Assembly (NCBI GenBank): GCA_025931335.1
Contig: JAICNG010000033.1
Coordinates: forward strand, 1-34,667
Source: Gemmatimonadaceae bacterium
GTDB taxonomy: Bacteria; Gemmatimonadota; Gemmatimonadetes; Gemmatimonadales; Gemmatimonadaceae
Reading direction: 5' to 3'
Length of the DNA: 34,667 nt
The position numbers were made by a program, and so were the translations under genes. The notes beneath the pieces are model-generated. The model was given only the letters and a program-made list of their open reading frames with translations. It did no database searches and was not told the origin of the DNA. Shown piece by piece: positions 1 through 8,111 of this stretch; position 1 is the first letter of the stretch; every line of letters starts with the position of its first letter.

Positions 1-612
1 CACCTCGAGTGTCTCGAGGTCGCGGCTGTTGACGCCGACGAGCCTCGCTTGTGCATTCATCGCGGTGTGAAGCTCATCGTCCGTTCGCACCTCGATCAAC
101 GGCTCCAGCCCCCAGTCGCGTGCGACGTCGGCGAGGGCGACGAGATCCGCCGGCGGAAGCGCGCGCGCGATCAACAACACCGCCGATGCGCCCCACGCGC
201 GCGCCTCGATGATCTGCATCTCGTCGACGATGAAGTCCTTTCGCAGCACCGGGACGTTCACCGCATCGCGCACCTTCGTCAGGTCCTCACCACTTCCCGC
301 GAAGTGCGTCGGCTCGGTGAGCACCGAGATCGCCGCCGCTCCCCCTCGCTCGTACTCGCGGGCGTGTGACGCGGGATCGAGCCGCGCGTTGATGTCACCA
401 CGCGACGGTGACCGCCGCTTCACTTCCGCGATGAGTCTGACCCGGTCCCCGCGAAGCGCGGCGAAGAAATCGGGCGCGACCTCGGCCGCTCGAGCCCGAA
501 TTTCGAGGTCCGAGCGCCGGCCGCGTGCCGTCGCGACCCGTCTGCTCGTCTCGTGTATGATCCGGCCGAGGACACCGGTCGGTGGGACCCATTTGGCGGG
601 AAATGCTTGCAC
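1..612 (-). CDS. trpC: Indole-3-glycerol phosphate synthase, 3' part cut off by window edge
   Basis: This enzyme closes the indole ring in tryptophan synthesis, converting CdRP (1-(2-carboxyphenylamino)-1-deoxyribulose 5-phosphate) to indole-3-glycerol phosphate. About 204 residues are visible and the C-terminal part of the TIM barrel lies outside the window. Family motifs read in order: LIAEVKRRSPSRG (E63, K65), SVLTEPTHFAGS near 97-107, VPVLRKDF with K125, EPLIEV with E174, and GVNSRDLE near 193-200. The chosen start is GTG at 612; no in-frame ATG gives a longer plausible N-terminus and no strong Shine-Dalgarno is seen, so the start is uncertain. The gene is divergent from lexA with about 90 bp between starts. 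trpD lies on the same strand upstream but is separated from it by lexA. Confidence 0.93.
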   Translation of the reverse strand, partial: MQAFPAKWVPPTGVLGRIIHETSRRVATARGRRSDLEIRARAAEVAPDFFAALRGDRVRLIAEVKRRSPSRGDINARLDPASHAREYERGGAAAISVLTEPTHFAGSGEDLTKVRDAVNVPVLRKDFIVDEMQIIEARAWGASAVLLIARALPPADLVALADVARDWGLEPLIEVRTDDELHTAMNAQARLVGVNSRDLETLEV

Positions 613-654
613 TTCGGCGATTGTTCGGCTAATGTCTATTCGGGCTCTTTTCGG
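613..654. promoter_or_regulatory. Four TTCGG direct repeats between trpC and lexA, candidate operator
   Basis: The pentamer TTCGG occurs at 613, 624, 639 and 650, all in the same orientation. The start-to-start spacings are 11, 15 and 11 bp. The first pair reads CTTC-N7-GTTC at 612-626, one base from the GTTC-N7-GTTC direct repeat known as the LexA box of Alphaproteobacteria. The second pair reads ATTC-N7-TTTC at 638-652. A one-helical-turn period suits a dimeric regulator. That LexA binds here is inference. The pentamers are short and GC-rich, and no convincing -35/-10 pair was found to anchor them. Confidence 0.3.
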
Positions 655-701
655 TCAGGCTGACCGGGCGCCCGCTACTTCTCGTGAACCAGGGGCACGC
701 C

Positions 702-1310
702 ATGCCGCTCACCAAGCGTCAGCGCGAGATTCTCGATTTTCTCACCAGCTACTCGGAGCAGAACGGCTACGCGCCGAGCTTCGAGGAGATCGCGCGGCAG
801 TTCAACTATAACTCGCTGGCGACGGTGCACGAGCACCTCACCAATCTCGAGCGCAAGGGCTACATCAAGCGCGCGTACAATGAGAGCCGCGCGATCGAGA
901 TTCTTCCGTCCGAGGTGAATCCGCGCGCGGTCGAGCTTCCGCTCCTCGGAAGCGTCGCGGCCGGCATGCCGATCGAGGCCGTCGCCTCGAACGAAAGCAT
1001 CTCGGTTCCCGAGGATTTCGTGCGGCGCAGCGAGGAGCACTACTGTCTCCGCGTGCGCGGAAATTCGATGATCGACGAGCAGATTCGCGATGGTGATTTC
1101 GTCGTCGTCGCGAGTCGGAGCCGCGCCGACAACGGCGAGATGGTGATCGCCCTCGTCAACAACGCGGCGGCGACCGTCAAGAAGTTCTATCGCGAGCGCG
1201 ACGGCCGCATCCGGCTTCAGCCCGCGAATGAGACGATGTCACCGATCTACGTGCACGAGAACGAGGTGACAATCCAGGGGATCGTCGTCGGCGTGATGCG
1301 GAAATACTAG
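702..1310 (+). CDS. lexA: LexA repressor, SOS regulator with self-cleaving peptidase
   Basis: LexA represses DNA-damage genes and cleaves itself when RecA filaments form. The 202-residue product has an N-terminal winged helix (residues 1-65, beginning with LTKRQREILDFL) and a C-terminal S24 peptidase domain. The cleavage site is A87-G88 in SVAAGMP. The catalytic pair is S122 in RGNSMID and K160 in ATVKKF, so the protein should be self-cleavable. I start it at ATG 702, which has AGGGG at 691-695. An in-frame GTG at 684 would add six residues but would place this ribosome site inside the gene. It is divergent from trpC, ends in an intrinsic terminator, and is probably a single-gene transcript. 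Autoregulation is usual in the family. Confidence 0.96.
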   Translation: MPLTKRQREILDFLTSYSEQNGYAPSFEEIARQFNYNSLATVHEHLTNLERKGYIKRAYNESRAIEILPSEVNPRAVELPLLGSVAAGMPIEAVASNESISVPEDFVRRSEEHYCLRVRGNSMIDEQIRDGDFVVVASRSRADNGEMVIALVNNAAATVKKFYRERDGRIRLQPANETMSPIYVHENEVTIQGIVVGVMRKY

Positions 1311-1332
1311 CACAGCTTCGAAGGCAGGAATG

Positions 1333-1372
1333 AGGAGTGAGGAAGTTGATTCCTTGCTCCTCACTCCTTTTT
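1333..1372 (+). terminator. Intrinsic terminator of lexA
   Basis: An 11-bp perfect stem (1333-1343 pairing with 1358-1368) is followed by five T on the plus strand (1368-1372), 22 bases after the lexA stop. The right arm also contains the stop codon of the convergent trpD. On the minus strand no T-run follows the stem, so it should act mainly on lexA. Confidence 0.85.
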
Positions 1373-2398
1373 GGGGCTCGCCGCTCTGAGCCGCTCGAGT
1401 GCTCGGAGGGCCGCTCCGCTGCTCAGCGAATCCTCGGCCCGGTCCACCGAGCGAGCGAAGTCGTCGTGCTCGCCGCTCACGTGAATCGCCGCCGCGGCAT
1501 TGAGCACGATCGCGGCACGCGCGCCACCGGCAATGCCTCCAGCGAGAATCCCCTCGATGATGCGGGCGTTGGTCTGCGGCTCGGCACCGGCGAGCTCGCG
1601 GGCATCACGGGCGCTCAGTCCGAATGGCGCGGGATCGATCGTCCATTCGCGCACCTGCCCGTCCCGCACCTCGAGAACGCGGGTGGGCCCGAGCGGCGAG
1701 ACCTCGTCCATCCCCGGCTCGCCGTGCACCACCATCGACCGCCGACTCCCGAGCTCGGCGAGCGCGCCGGCAAGCAGAGGGAGCCGGTGCTCGTCGGCGA
1801 CACCGACCACCTGGCGCCCCGCGCTGGCGGGATTCGCCAGCGGGCCGAGGATGTTCATGACGGTGTGAATGGCGAGCTCCCGGCGCACGGGGCCGACGTG
1901 CCGCATGGCGGGGTGCATGAGCGGGGCGAACATGAACACGATGCCCGCGTCGCGCAGCGTGGCAGCCATCTCGTCCACCGTGCACTCGATGCGCACGCCA
2001 AGCGCCTCGAGGACGTCGGCGCTGCCGCACTGCGAGGTGAAGGAGCGATTCCCGTGCTTGGCGATGCGAACGCCCGCGCCGGCTGCGACGAGCGCGGCGG
2101 CCGTGGAAATGTTGAACGTCGTCACCGCGCCGCCGCCGGTGCCGCAGGTATCGACGAGGGTGTCGGGGGCGTCGGCGGAGAGGCGCACCATGGCCTGCCG
2201 TAGCGCCGCCGCGCCACCGGCGACTTCGTGAATCGTCTCGCCCTTCACTCGCAGCGCGACGAGGATGGCGGCCACCTGCGCGGGGCTCGCCTCCCCCCGC
2301 ATGATCGCCCCGAACGCCTCCGCCGTATCCCCGGCGCTCAACGAATGGCCGCCGGCGAGCTGGCGGATCGCGCGCGCGAGCGGCTCAGTGGGTGCCAA
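1361..2398 (-). CDS. trpD: Anthranilate phosphoribosyltransferase
   Basis: TrpD transfers phosphoribose from PRPP to anthranilate, the second step of tryptophan synthesis from chorismate. The product has 345 residues, the normal length. Motifs are the PRPP loop DTCGTGGG (about 83-90), FNISTAAALVAAGAGV, AKHGNRSFTSQCGSADVLE, and MHPAMRHVGPVRREL followed by NILGPLANPA. The start is inferred to be TTG at 2398, giving an N-terminus of family length. A longer reading back to 2512 has no family-like sequence and lies in the upstream gene. TTG overlaps the end of the GAF-domain gene (stop at 2385-2387) by 14 bases, suggesting translational coupling. Its stop lies inside the lexA terminator stem. Confidence 0.95.
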   Translation of the reverse strand: MAPTEPLARAIRQLAGGHSLSAGDTAEAFGAIMRGEASPAQVAAILVALRVKGETIHEVAGGAAALRQAMVRLSADAPDTLVDTCGTGGGAVTTFNISTAAALVAAGAGVRIAKHGNRSFTSQCGSADVLEALGVRIECTVDEMAATLRDAGIVFMFAPLMHPAMRHVGPVRRELAIHTVMNILGPLANPASAGRQVVGVADEHRLPLLAGALAELGSRRSMVVHGEPGMDEVSPLGPTRVLEVRDGQVREWTIDPAPFGLSARDARELAGAEPQTNARIIEGILAGGIAGGARAAIVLNAAAAIHVSGEHDDFARSVDRAEDSLSSGAALRALERLRAASPKKE

Positions 2399-3701
2399 TG
2401 GTCTCGAGCAGGCGCTCGGGGAGCGCGGCGTTCGTCGCGACCAGGGCGATGACGAGTGCGAGCAGTCGCACGCGCTCGACGTCCTCCTCGAGGAAGAGTC
2501 CCTGTCGCGCACGATTCGTCAGGTTCACCACGCCCACCAGCTCACCACGGTAGACGAGGGGAAAGCTGATGAACGAGCCGGTGGTGAAATACTGGTCGCG
2601 CAGCAGCGGGTGCTTCGTCGCGTCGGTAACGTCCTGAACGAGTATGGGCTCGCGCGAGGCGGCGACCCGCCCAGCTACGCCCTGCCCGATCGGAATTCGC
2701 CGCCCATCGAGGATGCCCGGCTGGAGCCCTCGTGAGGCAGCGAGGAAGAGGTGGTCCCCATCCGGCGCGCGCAGCATGAGCGAGACGCGCTGCGCCTGCA
2801 TGTCGTCGCCCACGAGCGAAAGCAGCTCATCGACCAGCTGCCGCGGATCGGTGGAGTTCGCGTCGAGGCCGAGCACGCGCTCGATGAGGTAGAGCGTCCG
2901 CGTCTTCTCGCGGACCGTCTCCGCGCGGCGGTGGAGTTCGATGTGCGCCTGCTCGAGTTGGCCGACCGCCGCGCCCACCTGCTGCTCCACCGCCTGCGCG
3001 CGCCGCGTTGCGCGCCGCGCTTCCTCCTTCGCACGTGCCGCCTCCGCCTCGAGCGCCACCAGGCGTTCGGCGGCGATGCCCCCCTCCCCACGAGCGGCCG
3101 CGCCACGCACCTGGGCGAGCTCCTGCTCCAGCTCGGTGAGGCGTTTGACGTACTCGCCGTGGACTCGCTGGGTGACATCCTCGAGCGTTCGCACCGCTTC
3201 CTGGCGTGCCTCACGCTCCGAGAAGCGCGCGAACGCGAGCTCGAACAGCGCGACGTACGGTCCAAATCGCTCGACGACCCGGGTGCCGAAGATGCGGCGC
3301 GGCTCGTAGAGCGCGATCACGGCCTCGAGATGCCCGTCGAGTGGAATTCCGCGCAGCGACAGGAGTCCGTCATCGCTCGTCGCGCGCATGCCCAGGAGAC
3401 GCGCCATCTCTTCGGAGCGATCGCCGAGGTCGACGAACTGGCCTCCCCCACTCACGACGACGCGAACCTTGGGCGGGATGTGATCCAGCTTGGTGTCGGC
3501 GCGCGCGCGCTCCACCTCGCCCTGTTCGCTCATCGTGATGCGCTCGCGAAGCATCTCGCGACGCGCATCGTAGCGGTACAGCGCGAGGACAGTGAATCGA
3601 TCCACCTCTGCCAGCGCTTCCGCGAGCGCCACGAAGGCCGTGTCGAGGTCCGCGGCGGCGCCAAGAGCATGCGCGAGCGAGGCGAGCGTGCGGGGCGGCA
3701 T
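2385..3701 (-). CDS. GAF - coiled coil - GAF protein without an output domain
   Basis: The 438-residue protein is probably a cytosolic sensor or scaffold. Residues ~1-155 look like a divergent GAF-type domain. Residues ~160-285 are a long Ala/Glu/Arg-rich coiled coil. Residues ~295-425 form a clearer GAF domain containing IPIGQGVAGRVAASREPILV and FPLVYRGELVGVVNLTN. No kinase, GGDEF, EAL, phosphatase or DNA-binding domain follows, so it may signal through a partner. The ATG at 3701 lies 39 bases downstream of the expected start site of a TTGACA promoter, so a reading extended to 3851 is unlikely. No Shine-Dalgarno is obvious. The gene is first of a two-gene unit with trpD and overlaps it. Ligand and role are unknown. 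Confidence 0.75.
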   Translation of the reverse strand: MPPRTLASLAHALGAAADLDTAFVALAEALAEVDRFTVLALYRYDARREMLRERITMSEQGEVERARADTKLDHIPPKVRVVVSGGGQFVDLGDRSEEMARLLGMRATSDDGLLSLRGIPLDGHLEAVIALYEPRRIFGTRVVERFGPYVALFELAFARFSEREARQEAVRTLEDVTQRVHGEYVKRLTELEQELAQVRGAAARGEGGIAAERLVALEAEAARAKEEARRATRRAQAVEQQVGAAVGQLEQAHIELHRRAETVREKTRTLYLIERVLGLDANSTDPRQLVDELLSLVGDDMQAQRVSLMLRAPDGDHLFLAASRGLQPGILDGRRIPIGQGVAGRVAASREPILVQDVTDATKHPLLRDQYFTTGSFISFPLVYRGELVGVVNLTNRARQGLFLEEDVERVRLLALVIALVATNAALPERLLETIGTH

Positions 3702-3745
3702 TTCGGGGAGGGAAACGGCGCGTGGAAGGGGTGCGCGGGAGTGCC

Positions 3746-3775
3746 AATGTATTGGCGTACGTAGAGGACTGTCAA
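3746..3775 (-). promoter_or_regulatory. Candidate sigma70-type promoter of the GAF gene and trpD
   Basis: Read on the minus strand, TTGACA (3775-3770) is followed by an 18-base spacer and TACATT (3751-3746). Transcription would begin near 3740, leaving a ~39-base leader before ATG 3701. The -35 is perfect and the -10 matches four of six positions. Confidence 0.45.
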
Positions 3776-3834
3776 TCGGTTGGACGATTGTCCATTTGGT
3801 TGCGGCACATGGTCGCACGGCGTAACTTTCGGTC

Positions 3835-4614
3835 GTGACGCGTGAGCGCACCGTGCAGCTCGTGCTGCATTATGACGGCGCGGAGTTCGCCGGGTGGCAG
3901 CGGCAACCCGCCCAGCGCACGGTGCAGGGCGTGCTCGAGGACGCGCTGGCGCGGCTCTGCCGAGGCCCGGTGCCGGCGCTGGGAGCGGGACGCACCGACG
4001 CCGGGGTTCATGCGCGGGGGCAAGCGGTCGGTATCCGCGTGCCGGTCAAATGGGAAGGAGCGTCACTGCGGCGCGCGCTGAACGCGCTGCTCCCCCGCGA
4101 TGTGTGGGTGGCAGCGGCGCACGACATGCGATCGGAGTTTCATGCTCGCTACGATGCGACGGCGCGACGATACAGCTACTACGTGGGCACCGACGATCTC
4201 GCGTACTCTCCGTTTCGACGTCGCTGGGAGTGGCCCGTGCATCACTCGCTGGATCGAGCCCGGCTCGATGAAGCGGCGGCCGCCATCCGGGGAGAGCACC
4301 GCTTTCTCGCGTTCGCGGTGCGCGGCACCGCGCCCCCGACCGACCAGCACCGGTGTACCATCCAGCATGCGGAGTGGCGCGATCGTCCAGGGGGTCTCGT
4401 CTTCGAGATCGAGGCAAATCGCTTTCTCCACCACATGGTGCGCTTTCTGGTCGGCACGATGATCGACATCGCCGCCGGCCAGCGACCGCCTGATTCTCTG
4501 TCCGTGCTCCTCGCGGCCGCGGACAATCAGAACACGTCGCCTCCGGCGCCGGCGAACGCGCTCTGTCTCGACGCGGTGCGCTACCCTCGCCACCTTTACC
4601 TCACGGCCGAATGA
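3835..4614 (+). CDS. truA: tRNA pseudouridine(38-40) synthase
   Basis: TruA isomerises uridines 38-40 in the anticodon arm of many tRNAs. The 259-residue protein has normal length. Motifs are LHYDGAEFAGWQRQP (about 11-25), the catalytic Asp55 in GAGRTDAGVHARGQ, RRYSYYV, and the C-terminal FLHHMVRFLVGTMIDIA. The GTG at 3835 is the best start because the conserved first strand follows at once. No Shine-Dalgarno is visible; TAACTT at 3822-3827 might be a -10 element for a nearly leaderless message, which is weak. It is the first gene of the long plus-strand unit and overlaps the next gene by ATGA. Confidence 0.95.
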   Translation: MTRERTVQLVLHYDGAEFAGWQRQPAQRTVQGVLEDALARLCRGPVPALGAGRTDAGVHARGQAVGIRVPVKWEGASLRRALNALLPRDVWVAAAHDMRSEFHARYDATARRYSYYVGTDDLAYSPFRRRWEWPVHHSLDRARLDEAAAAIRGEHRFLAFAVRGTAPPTDQHRCTIQHAEWRDRPGGLVFEIEANRFLHHMVRFLVGTMIDIAAGQRPPDSLSVLLAAADNQNTSPPAPANALCLDAVRYPRHLYLTAE

Positions 4615-5279
4615 AGATCTTCCTCGATACGGCCTCCCTGCCCGAGATCATCTGGGCCTCCGGCGCGGGACTCATCGATGGGGTGACCACGAACCCGTCG
4701 CTGCTGGCGCAGGAGGATTCCGAGACCGATCCGCGCGACCACCTGAGCGAGATCACTCGATCGGTCACTGGGCCCGTGGGTGCGGAGGTGGTGGCGGTAG
4801 ACGCCGACGGCATATACCGCGAGGGGCGCGACCTGGCGAAGGTGGCCGACAACATCATCGTGATGGTCCCGATGCTGGAGGACGGCATTGTCGCCACCCG
4901 ACGCCTCACGTCGGAAGGGGTCCGCGTCTGCACGACGCTCGTCTTCACGCCGGCGCAGGCGCTGCTGGCCGCGAAGTCGGGGGCCCGCTACGTGAGCCCA
5001 TTCGTCGGGCGCCTCGAGGACATCGGCCAGGATGGGGTCTCCGTGGTCGCGCAGACACGCGAGATCTTCGCGCACTACGGACTGGAGTGTGAGCTTCTCG
5101 CGGCGTCCCTGCGCACCCCGCTGCATTTCATCGGGTGTGCTCGCGCGGGGGCAGACGCCGCGTCCGTTCCGCCGAGTGTCCTGCGTAACATGCTCGTGCA
5201 TCCGCTCACCGATCGGGGAGTCGACCAGTTCCTTCACGACTGGAGCAAGCGGATCGTCCGAAGCCGCGCGGGGGTGTGA
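4611..5279 (+). CDS. Transaldolase / fructose-6-phosphate aldolase-like protein lacking the catalytic lysine
   Basis: The 222-residue product matches the short TalC/FSA class of transaldolases, (beta/alpha)8 barrels that use a lysine Schiff base. Shared features are FLDTA with D6, GVTTNPSLL, YVSPFVGRLEDIG, and LAASLRTP near the C-terminus. The segment that normally reads V-K-V/I-P reads IIVMVPML. Residue 85, which aligns with the Schiff-base Lys85 of E. coli FSA, is Met (ATG at 4863-4865), one base from AAG. The usual Thr after that Pro is also changed. If the base is correct, the protein cannot run the normal lysine chemistry. It overlaps truA by ATGA and is one base from the protease gene, so it is well placed for co-expression. 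Confidence 0.85.
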   Translation: MKIFLDTASLPEIIWASGAGLIDGVTTNPSLLAQEDSETDPRDHLSEITRSVTGPVGAEVVAVDADGIYREGRDLAKVADNIIVMVPMLEDGIVATRRLTSEGVRVCTTLVFTPAQALLAAKSGARYVSPFVGRLEDIGQDGVSVVAQTREIFAHYGLECELLAASLRTPLHFIGCARAGADAASVPPSVLRNMLVHPLTDRGVDQFLHDWSKRIVRSRAGV

Positions 5280-5280
5280 T

Positions 5281-6678
5281 GTGCGGCTGATCGTCGTGAC
5301 CGGAGCGACTGCACTCGCGCTTCAGGCGTGCCGTCCCACGGACGAGGCAACGGACGGGACCCTCGTCCGTGAGGCCCGCGCCGCCCAAACGCGCACGTCG
5401 ATCGCCGAGTCACGTCGCACCGCGATCACCGATGCGGTGGCGCAGGTGGCGCCCGCCGTCGTCACCGTCCAGACGGAGACGGTGGCGCAGGGCCCAGTCG
5501 ATCCGTTCGATGCGTTTTTCGGCGGCCGCGGCGGCACGCGGGTTCTCCCCGGGTTGGGCTCCGGCTTCATTACGCGCCCCGATGGCATTGTCATCACCAA
5601 CGCGCACGTCGTCGTCGGCGCGACGCGCATTTCCGTCGCCCTTCCCGACGGCACCACCTTCCCCGCGCGCCTCCTCGGCGCCGACACGCTCAACGATCTG
5701 GCCGTCCTCAAGATCGAGGGGAGCGATCTTCCGGTCGTGAAGCTCGGCAACTCGAGCGACCTGGTCGTGGGGGAGTGGGCGATCGCGATCGGCAATCCAT
5801 TCGGGTTCGTGCTCGGAAACAGCGAGCCGAGCGTGACCGCCGGTGTCATCAGCGCGACCGGGCGCAATCTCGCCGCGCGCGCCGAGGGCCCCGGCATCTA
5901 CGTGGACATGATCCAAACGGACGCGTCGATCAACCCGGGGAATTCCGGTGGGCCGCTCGTGAACGCCGTCGGTGAGGTCATCGGCGTGAACTCGTCCATC
6001 TATTCACCGACCGGCGGCTCCGTCGGTCTCGGCTTCGCGATTCCGATCAATCGCGTGAAGCGCGTGACGGAAGATCTCCTCGCGCACGGGACGATTCGAC
6101 GGCCGTGGGTGGGCGTCAAGGTGGAGACGCCGGCGCCGGGACGCGCGCGCGACGCGCAGGGCGCCATCGTGAGCGCCGTCGTTCCGGGCTCCCCCGCGGC
6201 GCAAGCGGGGCTCCGCCCCGGTGACATCCTCATCCGCTCGCGCGATCGCACGCTCGAGAATGCCTACGACTGGGAGGCGGAGCTGCTGGAGCTGCGCGTG
6301 GGGGAGCGCCTCCCCGTGCTCGTCAGGCGGAGTGGACGAGAGCTGCGCATGGAGCTGGTGGTCGCCGACCAGCCGGAGGCGAGTGCCCCCAAGGTGGCGG
6401 TGCTTCGCGAGCTCGAGCTCATCACCCTCACGCCCCAGATTCGCGCCGAGCGAAACATCACCAGCCGCCGGGGCGCGCTCATCTATCGCGTGAGCGATCG
6501 AGTCGCCGCCGACCTCGGCATTCAGGCCGGGGACGTGATCGTGCAGATCAACCGCACCCCCATCGAGAGCGCCGACGAGGCCGCGCGCGCGATCGACGCC
6601 TATGCGGGGCGCGGGTTGATCCGCATGTTCTACGAGCGGCGCGGTCGCGCTCATTTCACCGACTTCATCATTCGATGA
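5281..6678 (+). CDS. HtrA/Deg-type serine protease, predicted lipoprotein with two PDZ domains
   Basis: This is a periplasmic quality-control protease of the HtrA family, 465 residues. The N-terminus is a short hydrophobic signal ending in a loose lipobox, LQAC, with C17 as the lipidated residue. The trypsin-like domain spans ~50-265 with the triad H109 (ITNAHVV), D139 (LNDLAVL) and S222 (NPGNSGGPL). PDZ1 lies at ~275-360 and PDZ2 at ~380-460. The GTG at 5281, one base after the transaldolase stop, gives the signal sequence directly. A longer in-frame reading from 5032 is rejected because it lies inside the previous gene. The stop overlaps the purB start by ATGA. The name degP or degQ would be a guess. 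Confidence 0.92.
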   Translation: MRLIVVTGATALALQACRPTDEATDGTLVREARAAQTRTSIAESRRTAITDAVAQVAPAVVTVQTETVAQGPVDPFDAFFGGRGGTRVLPGLGSGFITRPDGIVITNAHVVVGATRISVALPDGTTFPARLLGADTLNDLAVLKIEGSDLPVVKLGNSSDLVVGEWAIAIGNPFGFVLGNSEPSVTAGVISATGRNLAARAEGPGIYVDMIQTDASINPGNSGGPLVNAVGEVIGVNSSIYSPTGGSVGLGFAIPINRVKRVTEDLLAHGTIRRPWVGVKVETPAPGRARDAQGAIVSAVVPGSPAAQAGLRPGDILIRSRDRTLENAYDWEAELLELRVGERLPVLVRRSGRELRMELVVADQPEASAPKVAVLRELELITLTPQIRAERNITSRRGALIYRVSDRVAADLGIQAGDVIVQINRTPIESADEAARAIDAYAGRGLIRMFYERRGRAHFTDFIIR

Positions 6679-8111
6679 CGACGCACAGCCGCTATGTATC
6701 GCCCCTCGGCGAGCGGTACGCGTCCGCGGCGATGCTCGAGCTGTGGTCGGCGCAAACGCGCTATGGCCTGTGGCGTCGTCTGTGGGTCACGCTGGCGGAG
6801 AAGGAGCGCGAGCTCGGCGTGCCGATTCCCGACGATGCCGTCGCGCAGATGCGCGCCCACGTGGACGACATCGACTTCGACAAGGTCGCGGCCTACGAGC
6901 GACGCTTTCGCCACGACGTGATGGCGCACGTGCACGCGTTCGCGGACGTCGCGCCGGCGGCGCGACCGTACATTCACCTGGGCGCCACCAGCGCGTTCGT
7001 CACCGACAACGCCGACCTCATCATCCTCCGGCGCGGGCTGGAGCTGCTGCGGGCGAAGATTCTCGATGTCATCCGCGCGCTCGCCGCCTTCGCTCGCGAG
7101 TGGCGCGACGAGCCCGCGCTCGCCTATACGCACCTCCAACCGGCGCAGCTCACGACGGTCGGCAAGCGCGCGACGCTCTGGATGCAGGACCTCATGCTCG
7201 ACCTCGCCGACATCGACTACCGCGTGCAGGCGCTGCCGCTGCGCGGGGTGAAAGGGACGACGGGAACCCAGGCGACCTTCCTCGAGCTGTTCGACGGCGA
7301 CCATGCCCGGGTACGACGTCTCGAGGAGCTCGTCGTTGCCGCGATGGGGTTCGAGCGCGCCCTACCGGTCACCGGGCAGACGTACACGCGCAAGCTCGAC
7401 GCGCAGATCCTCGGCGTGGTCGCCGGAATCGCGGCCAGCGCCGCGAAGTTCGCGTCCGACATTCGGATGCTCCAGTCGTTCGGCGAGATCGAGGAGCCGT
7501 TCGAGACCGAGCAGATCGGCTCGTCGGCGATGGCCTACAAGCGCAATCCCATGCGCTCGGAGCGCATCTCCGGGCTGGCGCGCTTCGTGATCTCGATGGA
7601 GGAGAACGCCAATCACACGCACGCCGTGCAGTACTTCGAGCGGACGCTCGACGACAGCTCGAACCGGCGGCTCACACTGCCCGAGTCCTTTCTCGCCACC
7701 GATGCGATCCTGGTCCTGATGGGCAACATCGCCGCCGGGCTCGAGGTCCGCACCGCGCGCATCCGCAAGCGAGTCGCTGATGAGCTCCCCTTCATGGCGA
7801 CGGAGAAGCTCCTCGTGCGCGCCGTGCGCGCCGGTGGCGATCGCCAGGCCGTGCACGAGATCATCCGGACACACAGCCTCGCGGCGGCCCAGGCCATGAA
7901 GGACGGCGCGTCGCATAACGACCTGCTGGAGCGACTCGGGGCCGACCGGAGTTTCGGCGTGCCGGTGAGCGAGCTCCGCGAGGTGATGGATGCGCGCGAG
8001 TTCGTGGGCCGCGCACCCGAACAGGTAGACGAATTCCTTGGCCACGTGATCGAGCCGCTGCTCGCCGGCGTTCCCGTGGTCGAGGTCGACAGGGAGCTGC
8101 TTCGCGTATGA
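6675..8111 (+). CDS. purB: Adenylosuccinate lyase
   Basis: PurB removes fumarate from SAICAR in IMP synthesis and from adenylosuccinate in AMP synthesis. The 478-residue protein belongs to the fumarase/aspartase superfamily. Visible motifs are [14 protein letters not shown] (~101-114), YTHLQPAQ with the active His at about 153, [10 protein letters not shown], and the signature loop [15 protein letters not shown] (~282-296) with the mobile catalytic serine. It begins with ATG at 6675, overlapping the protease stop, and its own stop overlaps purC, both as ATGA. Length is at the long end of the family. Confidence 0.97.
   Translation: MTTHSRYVSPLGERYASAAMLELWSAQTRYGLWRRLWVTLAEKERELGVPIPDDAVAQMRAHVDDIDFDKVAAYERRFRHDVMAHVHAFADVAPAARPYIHLGATSAFVTDNADLIILRRGLELLRAKILDVIRALAAFAREWRDEPALAYTHLQPAQLTTVGKRATLWMQDLMLDLADIDYRVQALPLRGVKGTTGTQATFLELFDGDHARVRRLEELVVAAMGFERALPVTGQTYTRKLDAQILGVVAGIAASAAKFASDIRMLQSFGEIEEPFETEQIGSSAMAYKRNPMRSERISGLARFVISMEENANHTHAVQYFERTLDDSSNRRLTLPESFLATDAILVLMGNIAAGLEVRTARIRKRVADELPFMATEKLLVRAVRAGGDRQAVHEIIRTHSLAAAQAMKDGASHNDLLERLGADRSFGVPVSELREVMDAREFVGRAPEQVDEFLGHVIEPLLAGVPVVEVDRELLRV

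Noticed and set aside
395-592. Short minus-strand frame inside trpC
   Set aside because: It is one frame off from trpC, whose conserved motifs cover the same bases; no family sequence in the short frame.
684-701. GTG start for lexA at 684
   Set aside because: AGGGG at 691-695 is correctly spaced for ATG 702, and the LexA family begins with the LTKRQREIL helix just after it.
1337-2203. Plus-strand frame following lexA, opposite trpD
   Set aside because: It starts inside the lexA terminator and mirrors trpD codon bias; no protein features.
3781-3794. Small inverted repeat TGGAC-GATT-GTCCA upstream of truA
   Set aside because: Five-base arms are too short to call an operator without conservation or a matched promoter.
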